A stretch of 64,000 nucleotides of DNA from Oasisia sp. SBJ-2009. Its lineage: Eukaryota; Annelida; Polychaeta; Sabellida; Siboglinidae. The translations under genes were made by a program, and so were the position numbers. The stretch lies in NCBI GenBank assembly GCA_964017155.1, contig OZ024861.1:49247513-49311512 (forward strand), in the 5' to 3' direction. The notes beneath the pieces were generated by a model that worked only from the letters and a program-made list of their open reading frames with translations, was not told the origin of the DNA and made no database searches. Position 1 is the first letter of the stretch, and each line of letters opens with the position of its first letter. Below are positions 36,226-49,200 of the stretch, piece by piece.

Positions 36226-36553
36226 AAAGGCAAGTTCTTATATAGCGCAGTATCCAGTCCTCAGGACCTTTCAAAGTGCTTTACACTTTACTTCCCTGAC
36301 AGACCTGTTCACTCAGACACCATCTCGGCTTCTCTGGGAAGCATCCAGCCATATGCTACAATTAATCCGCGAAGGTTGCTCGTACACATATCCACCACTG
36401 TCTGTAGCCAGGTACTCATTTATACAGCTGAGTGAACTGGAGCAATGTAGAGTGAAACACTTGCCCAAGGTTTTAACACCGCAGCACAGGATTCGAACCC
36501 GGGTTCTTGTAGTCGAGAGTCCAAAGCTCTACCCCTGAGCCACTGTGCTCTAT
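36226..36553 (-). mobile_element. SINE family 1, full-length copy
   Basis: Near-identical in layout to 10957-11287, including B box GGGTTCGAATCC and L2-like tail CTGCGCTATATAAG. Its right end is 35 bases from the exon 10 donor. Confidence 0.87.
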
Positions 36554-36588
36554 TTTGAATGTCGCTGAGATACAGGATATCAACTTAC

Positions 36589-36684
36589 CTCTGACGCTGC
36601 CATCAGATGACAGTGATGCTGACGCAAGCTGACATGGTGACGTTTCATGAGCAAACCACGTCCCTCCATTCACCTGGAACGAAC
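36589..36684 (-). CDS. KIAA2012: KIAA2012-like exon 10
   Basis: 96 nt, phase 1/1. The acceptor is GTTTTTACAG; the donor is GTCAGAG|GTAAGT. It encodes GSFQVNGGTWFAHETSPCQL and ASASLSSDGSVR. Confidence 0.87.
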
Positions 36685-38452
36685 CTGTAAAAACACCAAC
36701 ATCAATCTCCTGACGTGTTTTATATAACACAACAGAAATTTTCATTTTACTCTGGTTATTTATTTTATTATTTATTACAATTTCATACAATTACAATCCA
36801 TAGGTCATATGACAGTAATAATCCCATTATCTATAATATCCGAACATCTTTAATATGTACTATTTATCAACTATTTTATTATTTATTTTTTAATTGTAAT
36901 ATAATTAACTATTATTTATTTTTAATATCTACTATTTTTAATATCTACTATTTATCAACTATTTTATTATTTATTTATTTATTTTTAAATTGTAATATAA
37001 TTAACTAATATAAATTTTAGTATTGTTAAGACTAATATTATTTATTTCTGTTGAACATTTTTACTGATATACGACTACTAATTTTACAACTACGTCTTTA
37101 TTTTTTATTTTAAGGATATCTGTATATTCATGTACAGTGTAATGCGCCTCTGAACGGTTTTATTGCTGGCGTAAGACCACCTAAAGGTGCACGTCCGCCA
37201 TTCCCCGACCGCAGGGTACCCTATAAAATCAGCATTATGCAGGATGTCTGAATTTCTGTGAGCACATAAATTATGTATAGTGTGGATTGATTATAATTGA
37301 CGTTTTTGTGCAGCGTGACATCAGAGCTGTCAAATCATGACAGCTGTCATTCGGTGCATTTCTGCGTATAGGGCGTGTAAGTCTCGCGCGCGAAAACGAG
37401 GCTGGGGGCAGTTGGGGGCAGGAGGTCCATATTCTCCATGTTAACGTATAGGACTTCGTTTTGTTTTTGGTTGTAATAATCGAATTGTTCCAGTCTAACA
37501 ATTTCAGTTATACAGTCCGAAAGATTATTACAAGCAAAAGCAGTGGAACACTTTGCCAGTGACAATGATCACGGAAATCATGAATTTTAACCGATTATAA
37601 TGGTGGTTGCCATGGCAACAGCGGCAAGTACTTGCGTTTGGCGATCTTGACTAATAATGAAAAGTGCCATTTTTCGCACAGTACAACCTGTTTGGAACAA
37701 ACGTATACATGTGTTATGATTATGTGCATTTAGACAATTTGTCAGATATAAGTGCTTATCGAAACCACAACGTACAGGTATGTAAAATGCAAAATCCGTC
37801 AAAAAACACATACGGCTAAAATTTGTGGGGAGTATCTATTATCTGCACTACATAAATCGCTATGTCTATGATAGTGTGGTAAACTCAATATTAAATCGGA
37901 CATTTAAGATAAGAAAGGTATAACACAAGATATTTATGTCCTGATTTTCCTAATATTCATCAGTCGGAAGTTACAACTGTCATCCATCGAATATTATTCT
38001 AATGACCAGTCCCCAAATCAGCTCCAATCGCGCGGAGTCTCGCCGTGTATCGTGACATACTTACGGGCCCTATTAATACATTTGTCATTTTGCTTGGTGA
38101 TGTAATCAGGGGCAATCCGTGGGTGGTTCAAGCAGAAATGGAGGGGTGTAAGGTTTTAAAGAAGTTTGTGGGAGCCTGAGGTATTAAAAGTTCACGTATT
38201 TTTCACTGAACCTCTGTCTATGGAGGGTAAATAGGCTGTGAAATTGTCAATAACAGAGCTGATCAAGATTAATAGGAAATGAAGGAAACGTTATAATGGT
38301 CGCCTATGGAAAATGCCAATGTGGTCTGAGTCCTGCTGGAGATATGGCGTAGACAAATACTGTTATTTATTATTATATATATTATTTATCCTTTCTCTGG
38401 ATCTCTTCACGTTTGAAATCAGCATCTGAATTGTCGAAACGTTGGATCTTAC
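36685..38452 (-). other. Intron 9, no clear element
   Basis: AT-rich at 36700-37120 (ACTATTTATTATTT blocks). A GC-richer stretch at 37150-37480 contains the palindrome TGACAGCTGTCA and CTCGCGCGCGAAAACG. No exon or transposon is recognised there. Confidence 0.6.
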
Positions 38453-38520
38453 CTCCGTAGACTGGCACTAGGGGTTGGGCCGCATCCCCTGCATCGATAT
38501 GTACGCCACCTGGTGTTGAC
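38453..38520 (-). CDS. KIAA2012: KIAA2012-like exon 9
   Basis: 68 nt, enters phase 2, leaves phase 1. The acceptor is CTTATATAG; the donor is TACGGAG|GTAAGA. It encodes STPGGVHIDAGDAAQPLVPV and YG. Confidence 0.86.
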
Positions 38521-39224
38521 CTATATAAGAGCAGTGAAATGTATTATTACAATAAATATTTTTCCGACAAAACAATTACAAACACTAACTTGTCACCTGT
38601 AGACTAATATGCCTACATACAGTAATTTGTATGTAATAACTGGATAAATATCCATACTCTGGAAGCCACAGTGCTGTGATTTGCACTATTTACAGTTAGA
38701 TTGTTAACTACTAGGTCCAAACAGTGGTACACGTACCACTTACCACAAGGAATGGAGCCATCATAGATGATAACGTATATAATTTTATCACTGTTATATT
38801 TAAGTCATTTTTATATTAAAAAGTGCATTAAGATTTAATTGATGTAACCTCACATTTGTTTTTATACTTAAATATCAATATGAGATATGATATTCTGCAA
38901 TGGTCTTTTCTTCTCATCTTCTTTCTCTGCCATTGCTGTTTGGCCTCCAAGAACTAATTTAAGACTGTCATTCTATCTTATTTTTTTCTTATTTTTACAA
39001 CAGTATCTTAACCCTTCTTTCTACCAAGTCCTGCCCATCTTCCAAGTATTTTAATCTTAGGTGTTCTTTTGTGCTAACCTCTTATCTCAAATCCTTTAAT
39101 TCTATTATTTTGGTCATTTCTCACAACTGTCCACTATTCCATAAATTCCGGTTAAGCATATCACCAACACTTAAATGATATAAAAATAATTAATAGTTTT
39201 CTGCAGGGGAAATTACCTCGTTTT

Positions 39225-39515
39225 TTTTATTATGGTGACATATAGAAATATTGTAAAAGAGAAAATGGAGCTGGATAGGACACGCACACATTCAGGAAAC
39301 CACCAGAATCAATCACCCGTCAAGCCATCACATGGAACCCCCCAGGGAAGAGGAGAAGAGGTAGGCCACGAAACACCTGGCAGACAGACACGGAAAAGAA
39401 ACAAAGGAGATGGGATACACCAGGAGAGACATGGAGAGGATGGCCACGGGCAGAAAATGGTGGCGTTCCTTGGTCTATGCTCCCAGCGATCAAAAAGGCA
39501 TAAGAAAGTAAGTAT
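39225..39515 (+). mobile_element. LINE fragment, RTE-X-like C-terminal region
   Basis: Across two frames it reads like W-x-[20 protein letters not shown] and NTWQTDTEK, then [18 protein letters not shown] and a CSQRSKRHK end. This is the usual tail of RTE-X/RTE-type LINE ORFs. Small frameshifts show it is decayed. It lies in intron 8. Confidence 0.78.
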
Positions 39516-39601
39516 AGAAATACTGCGCCTTGCAAAGAATTATTATACACTTTTTTATTTGACTTAGTAACTTGATTGTAAACTGTATGACTTTTATGTA
39601 C

Positions 39602-39674
39602 CTTTCAATGCCGTGAAGGGAGGCCATGGAGAAATCATCAGAACAGTCTGTTCTTGAGCCAGCGATCGCCTGAA
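39602..39674 (-). CDS. KIAA2012: KIAA2012-like exon 8
   Basis: 73 nt, enters phase 1, leaves phase 2. The acceptor is TTTTCGTCGACAG; the donor is TTGAAAG|GTACAT. It encodes VQAIAGSRTDCSDDFSMASL and HGIE. A longer open frame (39638-39856) overlaps but is out of phase with both neighbours. Confidence 0.8.
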
Positions 39675-40388
39675 CTGTCGACGAAAACAGAAATCAATAC
39701 ATCATTCAAAATATCACACACCTCACAAACTAGACACAATGGTTTAAATTGATTCAGACTTTCTTCTTTTTCACGCAAATTTATTCGTCCAAACTTCCTC
39801 TCAATCCATCGTCGCCGACGTGTCTTATGAGTGGGGCCTCTCTCGGATAATGACATCTGTTATGACTAAACTACATCTGTCGCCATGGTTACCGTAAAAC
39901 AGGATGTCATTAATCACATTCTTTCAGCAGAAACATTGACACGGCAACATATAAAGCTTGGTCGAGCGGTTGACGATATAAAACTGTGAGTTTGTTTGAA
40001 ATACACGAGAGAGCAGATACATTTCTGACTGGGAAATGTGCAATGTCTCTTTCATTGACGAACGTTGTGTGAAATAAAAATTATGCAGAAATTAAACTAT
40101 GAATTTTTTCTAAATCCTTTTTCACATCTTGTGAGAGGATAAAGGGACAATAGCAGATAATATGCTCCATTAATTCAGTGTCCATTTTTATTCTCTATTA
40201 CAGTTACTGAATGCGTTTTAATAATTTTAAATAATTCCTGATTAAATCAATCAATAAGACCTGATTAAATCAAACTACATCCAGTTCTGAAACAATTTTT
40301 TTTCAAATAAAACAAAACAAATAATTACAACAAATAATTACTTTTGACTTGTGTAAAATTGGACAATGCTGTATTCACAATGGCCTAC

Positions 40389-40469
40389 CTCCATCATAAG
40401 GGGGGTAAGGGTCAAGGTCACCTTGTGACCCGACCTCATTACTGCTCAAGTCAGCAGTACCACCATCAT
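40389..40469 (-). CDS. KIAA2012: KIAA2012-like exon 7
   Basis: 81 nt, phase 1/1. The acceptor is CTCTTACATAG; the donor is GATGGAG|GTAGGC. It encodes DDGGTADLSSNEVGSQGDLD and PYPPYDG; the first Asp is shared with exon 6. Confidence 0.84.
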
Positions 40470-42528
40470 CTATGTAAGAGGCACACAACATGCAAGTCAT
40501 GCATCAATCTACATGCAAATGTGGCATCTACCCTGTGGTACAACATGCAACAAATAGTTTTTGTTAAATAACAAAATTATAAAATAAACAATTAACAAAA
40601 AAAACAAAACAAAAACAAGTGCAACTTAAAAGCAACAAGTATATTATCACACAACTTAAAAGCATCATCACTCAAATTGTGACATGTCAGTTGAGAAATA
40701 TACAATCAATTTATAAATTACACAGAAGAGAAGTATATGGGTACACCATGTATTCACATAAGTTTCTTACATAATCCTCTAGGATATAGCACATAATCTG
40801 TAACCCCACCAGAATTGCCATCTGGAATTAAGGTTTTAGTGAAGCATTTACCATGTGGTGTTACATTGATTAAATCGAGACTAATTAACTTGACAAATTT
40901 GCAAACGTATTTGTGCATTTGCTGTTTGCGTGTATGAAGTCATGCATGAGTGCACGATGCACGTGTAGAATGTGTATGCTTGCCTGAGAACGTATTGTTT
41001 TAAACAATCAATGGCAAACACACATACAGCACACTACTGAATGTTCAACACAAGGTTTAATAAATTGCCATGACTTAATTAATATTATACATTCAAACAA
41101 ACATTATGTCTTTTTTCAGGGAAATGCAAAAACAGTAAAAACGTTAGTGCTTTAGTCCTACCAAAACCATTAAACACAACGAATATGTGCATTAAACACT
41201 AAACAACAACAACAAATTAATACAGTGTGCGAACAAAACTACACTCAAAACCCACAATTTTAAGACAGATATTCTATAATTTCAACAAGGAGCCGTGTCT
41301 ATTAACAAATTCCACCACAATCCTTGACAATATGGCACATAGTGATTTTCATTGCTGATTAAAACACTTTTCTGTACAGCATCTATGTACAGCAAATTGC
41401 AGGAGCAAATTCAGATAAAGACTCGATCATTCACTGGATAAAAGAATTTTATTTATACCTCAAGTAGGTTTCCATTGGTGGCATCACGTCGACAGGATCC
41501 GTGCACGACAACAGGAAATCGCATTCCTAAACGTGCACACCAACATGCAACAATCATGCAGTGAAACTCTGCACTAAACAACCATTCCATTGTCCGATTC
41601 CAGGGTGGCCTTTTCCATGCACCGTTGGATTGCAGAGTCAACTACTGTACAGGAACAAACTACTGTTACGGGCCCTACTTTGCATCATACTTCAAAAGTT
41701 ATTGCAGTGAAATTACTGAATCAGAGTTATTATCCAGTGGGATGAAACCTTGATAAGAGTATTGATATGTTTGTCACACTGGACCATCACAGAAATATTG
41801 TATATATTAGGAAAACTGGATTACGTAGTGATATAAATTAAACAAACAAGATGTCGATTCGCAGGGTACTTAACTGAATATATGTTAAGATATTTTTACA
41901 ATTCCAGAACACTTCATTAAACAAAACATCATTTGTTGTCATTATAATGATGATTGACACTGTTGCAAGTGTTTTTTGTCAGCTTTCTGGTTTTTTACAT
42001 TTTATTTCAAATCTCAAGTAAACTTATCAGTGTATCGCAAATTAACTTGACTTCCCTGTGTCCAAAATAACAAATATATTATAGTCCTGAGAACGTTTAA
42101 TGGGAATTTTCATGGTAGCGTTGGTGTAAAACAGGAAATTTTACAATTAGTTAACTATATGAATAAGTGAGACTGACATGGGGGTGAAGTACCATACCTT
42201 GGGTGGGTTGATGCATAAATTGTCAACGTTTGTGTGAGTTATAAAAGTCTAAAAAGGATGCCAATTCCACACCAAAACTGATTCCATATCAGTATTTTGA
42301 CTGAAATGTAGCATCACCGTATTAAACCGTTTACCAAAACAAAATCACCTTAATAAAAAAAATGAAATTCCACATGTTTTACATTTAAAGAAAAATAGCA
42401 CAAATCCCCTTTTTGAGAAGGAAAATGTTCTGTACCCTCACAAATGTTGACAATTTCTAAGTGGCCTTTCGAAACTATGCTCTCTCCAGTTTCCGCTGAA
42501 GAGCGGCCAACAATGAATTATACTTTAC
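40470..42528 (-). other. Intron 6
   Basis: AT-rich with no repeat family recognised. A 62-codon open frame at 41453-41641 with flanking AG and GT is discussed under rejected items. Confidence 0.6.
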
Positions 42529-42639
42529 CAGAAGTGGACAAAGAAGATCGCCCCGACTGATAGCTCAAACTTTCAGCTAAAGATGTCTGCATAACGGGCG
42601 TGGGACCACGAGAGGGAGGCTCCCGGGGGGTAGCGACCT
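42529..42639 (-). CDS. KIAA2012: KIAA2012-like exon 6
   Basis: 111 nt, phase 1/1. The acceptor is TACCATTTAG; the donor is ACTTCTG|GTAAAG. It encodes VATPREPPSRGPTPVMQTSL and AESLSYQSGRSSLSTS. Proline/serine-rich. Confidence 0.83.
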
Positions 42640-44184
42640 CTAAATGGTAACAAAGGTCAAACATCCGGGTATACACGTGAATGCAGTAACAAGAAATATT
42701 ACTTTATTAAACAAGATCATGGTAGCAAAATATATAATCACAATAGGATGTGTAAAAAGAAACATGTTTCTGACCCCATCTGTTAATTATGTACCATTGA
42801 AAAAATTATATAGTTAAAATGTATTTCAGTTCTGTTGTATGACAAAATGTCAGTTCAAAATTTGTCATTATTTTAGTTTTTTTTTAACTCATGCTTAATT
42901 TGGTTTTACATATAACATAATCTAAGATATGGCAACCATCTCCAAAGAACCATGTTTCTTTTTTACTTGGTCTCACATTGCATCGTGTGACACATTGGAG
43001 GTGGAAGCTGTGAGGTTTTACATTAGGTAATGTAAGATGGTGGCATGTATGTGCATTGCTGTGCAATGTTTTGTCTTGGTTAACCTCTATAGTTACAAAT
43101 GCACATATGTTCAATGTTGCAGTTAATTTTACAGACATCTAACAGCTCCCACCTTAATTCTATGAATAAAATAATTTGCTCCATAAACAAACAAAATGGC
43201 ATCAAGATTCAAGCACAACATCATATAACATAAATAATAACGTAAATGAAAATAGCAAGTAACTGTACATTAGTAGCCTAACTCACAATGCAACAAGTTG
43301 ACATTGTAGTCCATGTATAAACTATTACTTCTTCTAATAATACCGGTAACTTTTACATTAATTTACGAATTCCTGAGGGAAAACATTCTTAAAGAACCAT
43401 GCACTGAAAAATGTGATATTTTATGTAAACCAAAAATCCCTTGATCGCTACAAGTTATTTTATGTACACCACTGCATGGCTTCTAATTAAAAAAAGAATG
43501 TATGCCTAATTTGCCAGTAGCAGAATAACATAGCTATATTAGAATATCAGAAAGACTGTTATTGCAACTTAATTCTATCAATAGGTATTCACTGATATTG
43601 CAAGATAGTTCTATAAATAGGCACTCACTGATATTGCAACATAATTCTACAAATAGGCATTCACTGATATTGCAACATAATTATGTAAATATATTTTTGA
43701 CCCTGCCCATTATACCAGAAAACTTCACTTCTGACGGTTGCTGTATGTTGCTACATAGATATAAATAATAATGTTTTATATCTATGGTTACAATCATAGC
43801 ACACAACAAACATTCTTAAGAGCTCTTTCTTTTTAAACATACAAAGTATCATAATTTTATTATTCCATCACCCAAATATGGCCTAATGAAACCCAACTAT
43901 TGGCATTGTTTCCCTGCATGCAATGAAAACAAGAAATTGGTGGAAAACTTTCATAAAATCCCATGAATAATGAGCAAATTAATTTAACAAATTGCATTTC
44001 ATTAAAACACACCTGAGCATCCTGGATGACACATCTAGTATGGTTTATACCATATATATCACAGTTTCAAAGAATAAAAAGTACCAGACATAAACCATTA
44101 AAACTAGATGTAAACAGTTAATGTGAATGAGGGTGTTTAACTAGGGTGGAGGGTACTGGTGGCTGTAAGGCTGATGACACCGAC
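42640..44184 (-). other. Intron 5
   Basis: Mostly AT-rich. It has a short tandem repeat (36-bp unit, about 3.5 copies, 43559-43694) containing TATTGCAACATAATTCTA and CAAATAGGCATTCACTGA. Confidence 0.65.
43559..43694. repeat. 36-bp tandem repeat, about 3.5 copies
   Basis: TATTGCAACATAATTCTA plus CAAATAGGCATTCACTGA, three successive diverged copies and a partial fourth. Confidence 0.85.
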
Positions 44185-44285
44185 CAAGTATTGTCTCGCC
44201 AATGTGGTAAGGGTGAATCTTCGTCGAAGTCATCATTTTCTCTCCTGAAATCCTGAGTGATGATGTTGGCGATGAAGATGGTGGC
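44185..44285 (-). CDS. KIAA2012: KIAA2012-like exon 5 (donor uncertain)
   Basis: The acceptor is TAATTTGCAG; it enters phase 2 and reads PPSSSPTSSLRISGEKMMTS, TKIHPYHIGETIL. The only donor that keeps phase with exon 6 is CTTG|GTCGGT, which is weak. Using CCA|GTACCC would need another exon. The frame hits TAG at about 44140, so the exon must end before that. Confidence 0.62.
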
Positions 44286-44339
44286 CTGCAAATTAATAAT
44301 ACATTTATTATTGTGCAATATAATAAATTCTTTTTAGTG

Positions 44340-44475
44340 TCTTAGAAGAAGAAGAAATAAGAAAGAAGAAGAGAGAATACAGACCTTCATCAACAAATGC
44401 CTGCGCAGAATCCTACACCTGAAGTGGACAGACAAGGTACCCAATACTACACTCTGGAAAATGACCTATAACTGC
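44340..44475 (+). mobile_element. LINE fragment (RTE-like)
   Basis: The + frame reads IQTFINKCLRRILHLKWTDK and VPNTTLWKMT, the conserved F-N-CLRRIL-I-W-D-isN--LW segment of RTE-type LINEs. Short relic in intron 4. Confidence 0.75.
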
Positions 44476-44765
44476 TAAATAAACTAATGTGTATAATTAC
44501 ATTAACATACTATTTCTATACAAATATATTTTGCATAAAAAACCTGCTATGCAATATTTATTTGTTATTTTATATAAGTATAATAAATATTCAATAAATA
44601 TTCATAACATAATTTGGATTGGTGCAAAATACTGAGTAAATGTTATTTTCAAGGATTAACATAAAATTGTTTTATTTAATAAAACCTCAAGAAAGGTAAT
44701 TTAAAAAATGTTCAAAGAAATATAAAATCTAGAATGATAGTTTGTAATAGCTGCTAGAAACTGAC

Positions 44766-44951
44766 CTTTCTGGAGACATTGTGATTGACACACGTGACAC
44801 AGGTGTTGTGTAGTGTCCTATAAATGTGTCACCATCCACTGTCACCATGTCACTAGTGGTGACAGGTGTGACAGTGTCACCAGGCCACCTGTCCTCAACC
44901 TTTGTGTCCTTGTCCTCATCAGACGTTCCTTTGTATGAGGACGTTGTACTA
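44766..44951 (-). CDS. KIAA2012: KIAA2012-like exon 4
   Basis: 186 nt, phase 2/2. The acceptor is TGTGTTTGCAG; the donor is CCAGAAAG|GTCAGT. It encodes STTSSYKGTSDEDKDTKVED and RWPGDTVTPVTTSDMVTVDG, then GHYTTPVSRVSITMSPE. Thr/Asp-rich. Confidence 0.86.
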
Positions 44952-44974
44952 CTGCAAACACAACAGGTGATGAT

Positions 44975-45183
44975 GAAGTGTGTGTGTGTGTTTGTGTGCG
45001 TGTGTTTGTGTGCGCGTGTGTTTGTGTGCGCGTGTGCGCGTGCACGCGTGCGCGTGCGTGTGTGTGTGTATTTGTGTGTGTGTGTATGCGTGAATGTGTG
45101 CGCATGTGTGTGAGTGTTCTTATGTGCATACATGTGTGTATGCATGTGTGTGTATGTGTGTGTGGATGTATGTGTGTGTGCAC
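44975..45183. repeat. TG/CG-rich microsatellite
   Basis: TG, TGCG and TGTATG blocks beginning about 25 bases from the exon 4 acceptor. Confidence 0.94.
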
Positions 45184-45499
45184 AGGTTTCAAGAGTCATA
45201 GCCAGTGTGGTTACTACCTATATAGTTCACCAGAGCATGCGTTTCATACAGCCCCTTGCCTTATCATTGCAAAACCATTTCACCAACAGCAGAAGGGTGA
45301 AGCTCTGACATATGATCAATGATGATAACGTGCCAAGACACCCAGGACATGCACTTGATGAGAGTGATGTAAGAAGCTGACTGGTGGACAGACTACCACC
45401 TATAAAGGAGCAAATGTTCACACCATTGTCATGCACATACGCCTTATCTATATATAACACCAAGAATAAACTAGATGTTATAAGGTTTGGGGATAAAAA

Positions 45500-45835
45500 A
45501 CAGAAATTCTCATGACCAAACCAGGAGACACACTTGTAAACTTCCCAGCAGAAGGTGACCAAGAGAGATCATGGACCAGCTTTTGCAACACCATCTTCAA
45601 CTTCACAAAAGTCACACTTGAACAGCCGAAAAAGAAGCACCAAGATTGGTTTGATGAGTACAACACAACAGTTGCCAGTCTCCCCAGGAAGCTTCCACAA
45701 GCTGGTTCAGTGACAAACAGTCGTCCCCCAAGCATGACCACCGGAAGCAAAGTTGACACTGAGCTGGAGGATGACAGACAAATGGAGGGCAGGGAAACTG
45801 CAGCGAAGACTTCCATGGGACACCTGTTCCTGGAG
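45500..45835 (+). mobile_element. LINE fragment interrupted by a SINE
   Basis: The + frame reads DQERSWTSFCNTIFNFTKVT and KKKHQDWFDEYNTTVASL. W--F---v---a---lG---KHQDWFDEN is a familiar connection motif in LINE polyproteins. At about 45838 it is interrupted by SINE family 1. Confidence 0.7.
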
Positions 45836-45837
45836 GA

Positions 45838-46076
45838 AACAATTCTTAATCAAACACCGTCTCAACTTCTCTGGGAAGCATCCAGTCATGCTACAATTAA
45901 TGCATGAAGGCTGCTTCTACAAATATCCACTGTCTATAGCCAGGTTCAACTAAGTGAACTGGAGCAATGTAGAGTGAAAAATCTTGCACATGGTTTCACA
46001 CCGCAGCACATGATTCGTACACATGTTGTCTTTGGTCGAGAGTCAGAAGCGCCACCCCTGAGCCACTGCGCTCTAC
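45838..46076 (-). mobile_element. SINE family 1, 5' two-thirds copy
   Basis: Minus-strand head AGCGCAGTGGCTCAGGGG, a decayed B box, and body to ACCATCTCGGCTTCTC-like sequence; the L2-like tail is absent. It ends 55 bases from the exon 3 donor. Confidence 0.8.
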
Positions 46077-46130
46077 TGTGTCTGCAAGTGTGTATGTGTC
46101 TGCATGTCTGTGTGTCTGACACCAACTCAC

Positions 46131-46282
46131 CACCGCGTGGACTTGAGTTCCCGCAGGTACTGGCTGACGTCTCCCCCTGGCTGTGACCTTGTGTCCAGCA
46201 TGTTGTCATGTGGGGTGTGGAGAAATTTCATGTGTGTCTTTGCTTGTGTCTCTGACAGGCTCGCATCTTCACCTTCTTTCTC
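46131..46282 (-). CDS. KIAA2012: KIAA2012-like exon 3
   Basis: 152 nt, enters phase 0, leaves phase 2. The acceptor is GATGTGCTCAG; the donor is CGGTG|GTGAGT. It encodes EKEGEDASLSETQAKTHMKF, LHTPHDNMLDTRSQPGGD and VSQYLRELKSTR. The Y-LR-L segment matches the conserved block after the N-terminal domain of KIAA2012 as I recall it. The acceptor abuts the 24-bp satellite. Confidence 0.88.
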
Positions 46283-46289
46283 CTGAGCA

Positions 46290-49200
46290 CATCACAACCA
46301 CTTCACTGGGGATATGTACAGTCACTTCACTGGGGACATGTACAATCACTTCACTGGGGACATTTACAACCATTTCACAGGGCACATCAAAACCACTTCA
46401 CTGGGGACATGTACAACCACTTCACAGGGCACATCAAAACCACTTCACTGGGGACATCTACAACCACTTCACTTGGGACATGTACAACCACTTCACTGGG
46501 GACATGTACAACCACTTCACTGGGGACATTTACAACCACTTCACTGGGGACAAGTACAGCCACTTCACTGGGGGCATGTACAATCACTTCACTGGGGACA
46601 TGTACAACCACTTCACTGGGGACATGTACAACCATTTCAGTGGAGGCATGTAAAATCACTTCACTGGGGACATGTACAACCATTTCACTGGGGACATTTA
46701 CAACCACTTCACTGGGGACATGTACAACCACTTCACTGGGGACATGTACAACCACTTCACTAGGAACATGTACAATCACTTCACTGGGGACATGTACAAC
46801 CACTTCACTGGGAACATGTACAACCACTTCAGTGGGGACAAGTACAGCCACTTCACTGGGGACATGTACAACCACTTCACTGGGGACATGTACAACCACT
46901 TCACTGGGGACATGTACAACCACTTCACTGGGGACATTTACAACCACTTCACTGGGGACAAGTACAGCCACTTCACTGGGGGCATGTACAATCACTTCAC
47001 TGGGGACATGTACAACCACTTCACTGGGGACATGTACAACCATTTCAGTGGAGGCATGTAAAATCACTTCACTGGGGACATGTACAACCATTTCACTGGG
47101 GACATTTACAACCACTTCACTGGGGACATGTACAACCACTTCACTGGGGACATGTACAACCACTTCACTAGGAACATGTACAATCACTTCACTTGGGACA
47201 TGTACAACCACTTCACTAGGGAAATGTACAACCACTTCACTGGGAACATGTACAACCACTTCAGTGGGGACAAGTACAGCCACTTCACTGGGGACATGTA
47301 CAACCACTTCACTGGGGACATGTACAACCACTTCACTGGGGACATGTACAACCACTTCACTGGGGACATGTACAACCATTTCACAGGGCACATCACAACC
47401 ACTTCACTTGGGACATGTACAACCACTTCACTGGGGACATGTACAACCACTTCACAGGGGACATGTACAGTCACCTCACTTGGGACATGTAGAGTCACTT
47501 CACTGGGGATATGTACAGTGACTTAACTGGGGACATGTACAACCACTTCACTTGGGACATGTACAGTTACTTCACTGGGGACATGTACAGTGACTTAACT
47601 GGGGACATGTACAACCACTTCACTTGGGACATGTACAGTCACTTCACTGGGGACATGTACAATCACTTCACTGGGGACATGTACAATCACTTCACTGGGG
47701 ACATGTACAACCATTTCACTGGGGACATGTACAATCACTTCACTTGGGACATGTACAGTCACTTCACTGGGGACATGTACAGTCACTTCACTGGAAACAT
47801 GTACAGTCACTTCACTGGGAACATGTACAACCACTTCACTTGGGACATGTACAGTCACTTCACTGGGGACATGTACAGTCACTTCACTGGGGACATGTAC
47901 AACCACTTCACTGGGGACATGTACAACCACTTCACTGGGGACATGTACAACCATTTCACTGGGGACATTTACAACCACTTCACTGGGGACATGTACAGTG
48001 ACTTAACTGGGGACATGTACAACCACTTCACTTGGGACATGTACAGTCACTTCACTGGGGACATGTACAGTCACTTCACTGGGGACATGTACAATCACTT
48101 CACTGGGACATGTACAACCACTTCACTGGGGACATGTACAACCACTTCACTGGGGACATGTACAACCACTTCACTGGGGACATGCACAATCACTTCAGTG
48201 GGGACATGTACAATCACTTCACTGGGGACATGTACAATCACTTCACTGGGGACATGTACAATCACTTCACTGGGGACATGTACAACCACTTCACTGGGGA
48301 CATTTACAACCACTTCACTGGGGGCATGTACAACCACTTCACTGGGGACATGTACAATCACTTCACTGGGGACATGTACAACCACTTCACTGGTGACATG
48401 TACAGTGACTTCACTGGGGGCATGTACAACCACGTAACTGAGGACATGTACAACCACTTCACTGGTGACATGTACAACCACTTCACTTGTGACATGTACA
48501 GTCACTTCACTGGGGGCATGTACAGCCACTGCATTTGGGACATGTACAATCACTTCCCTAGGAACATGTACAATCACTTCACTGGGGACATGTACAACCA
48601 CTTCACTGGGGACATGTACAATCACTTCACAGGGGACATGTACAATCACTTCACAGGGGACATGTACAATCACTTCACAGGGGACATGTACAATCACTTC
48701 ACATGGGACATGTACAATCACTTCACTGGGGACATGTACAGTCACTTCACTAGGGACATTTACAACCACTTCACTGGGGGCATGTACAACCATTTCACTG
48801 GGGACATGTACAACCATTTCACTGGGGGCATGTTCAACCATTTCACTGGGGACATGTACAACCACTTCACTGGGGACAAGTACAGCCACTTCACTGGGGG
48901 CATGTACAATCACTTCACTGGGGACATGTACACTCACTTCACTTGGGACATGTACAACCATTTCACTGGGGACCTGTACAACCATTTCACTGGGGGCATG
49001 TACAACCATTTCACTGGGGACATGTACAACCATTTCACTGGGGACATGTACAACCATTTCACTGGCGACATGTACAACCATTTCACTGGGGGCATGTACA
49101 ACCACTTCACTGGGGGCATGTACAACCATTTCACTGGGGGCATGTACAACCATTTCACTGGGGACATGTACAACCATTTCACTGGGGACATGTACAACCA

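Noticed and set aside
39638..39856. 72-codon frame starting MSLSERGPTHKTRRRRW
   Set aside because: It overlaps exon 8 in another frame and does not fit the phases of exons 7 and 9. The smaller exon 39602-39674 does.
41453..41641. Candidate extra KIAA2012-like exon between exons 6 and 7
   Set aside because: It has an acceptor-like CTGTACAG and a donor-like GAG|GTATAA. The phase set by exon 6 meets a stop (after ..LESDNGMVV), and the 62-codon frame starts with an in-frame TAG after the acceptor. Exons 6 and 7 join in phase without it.
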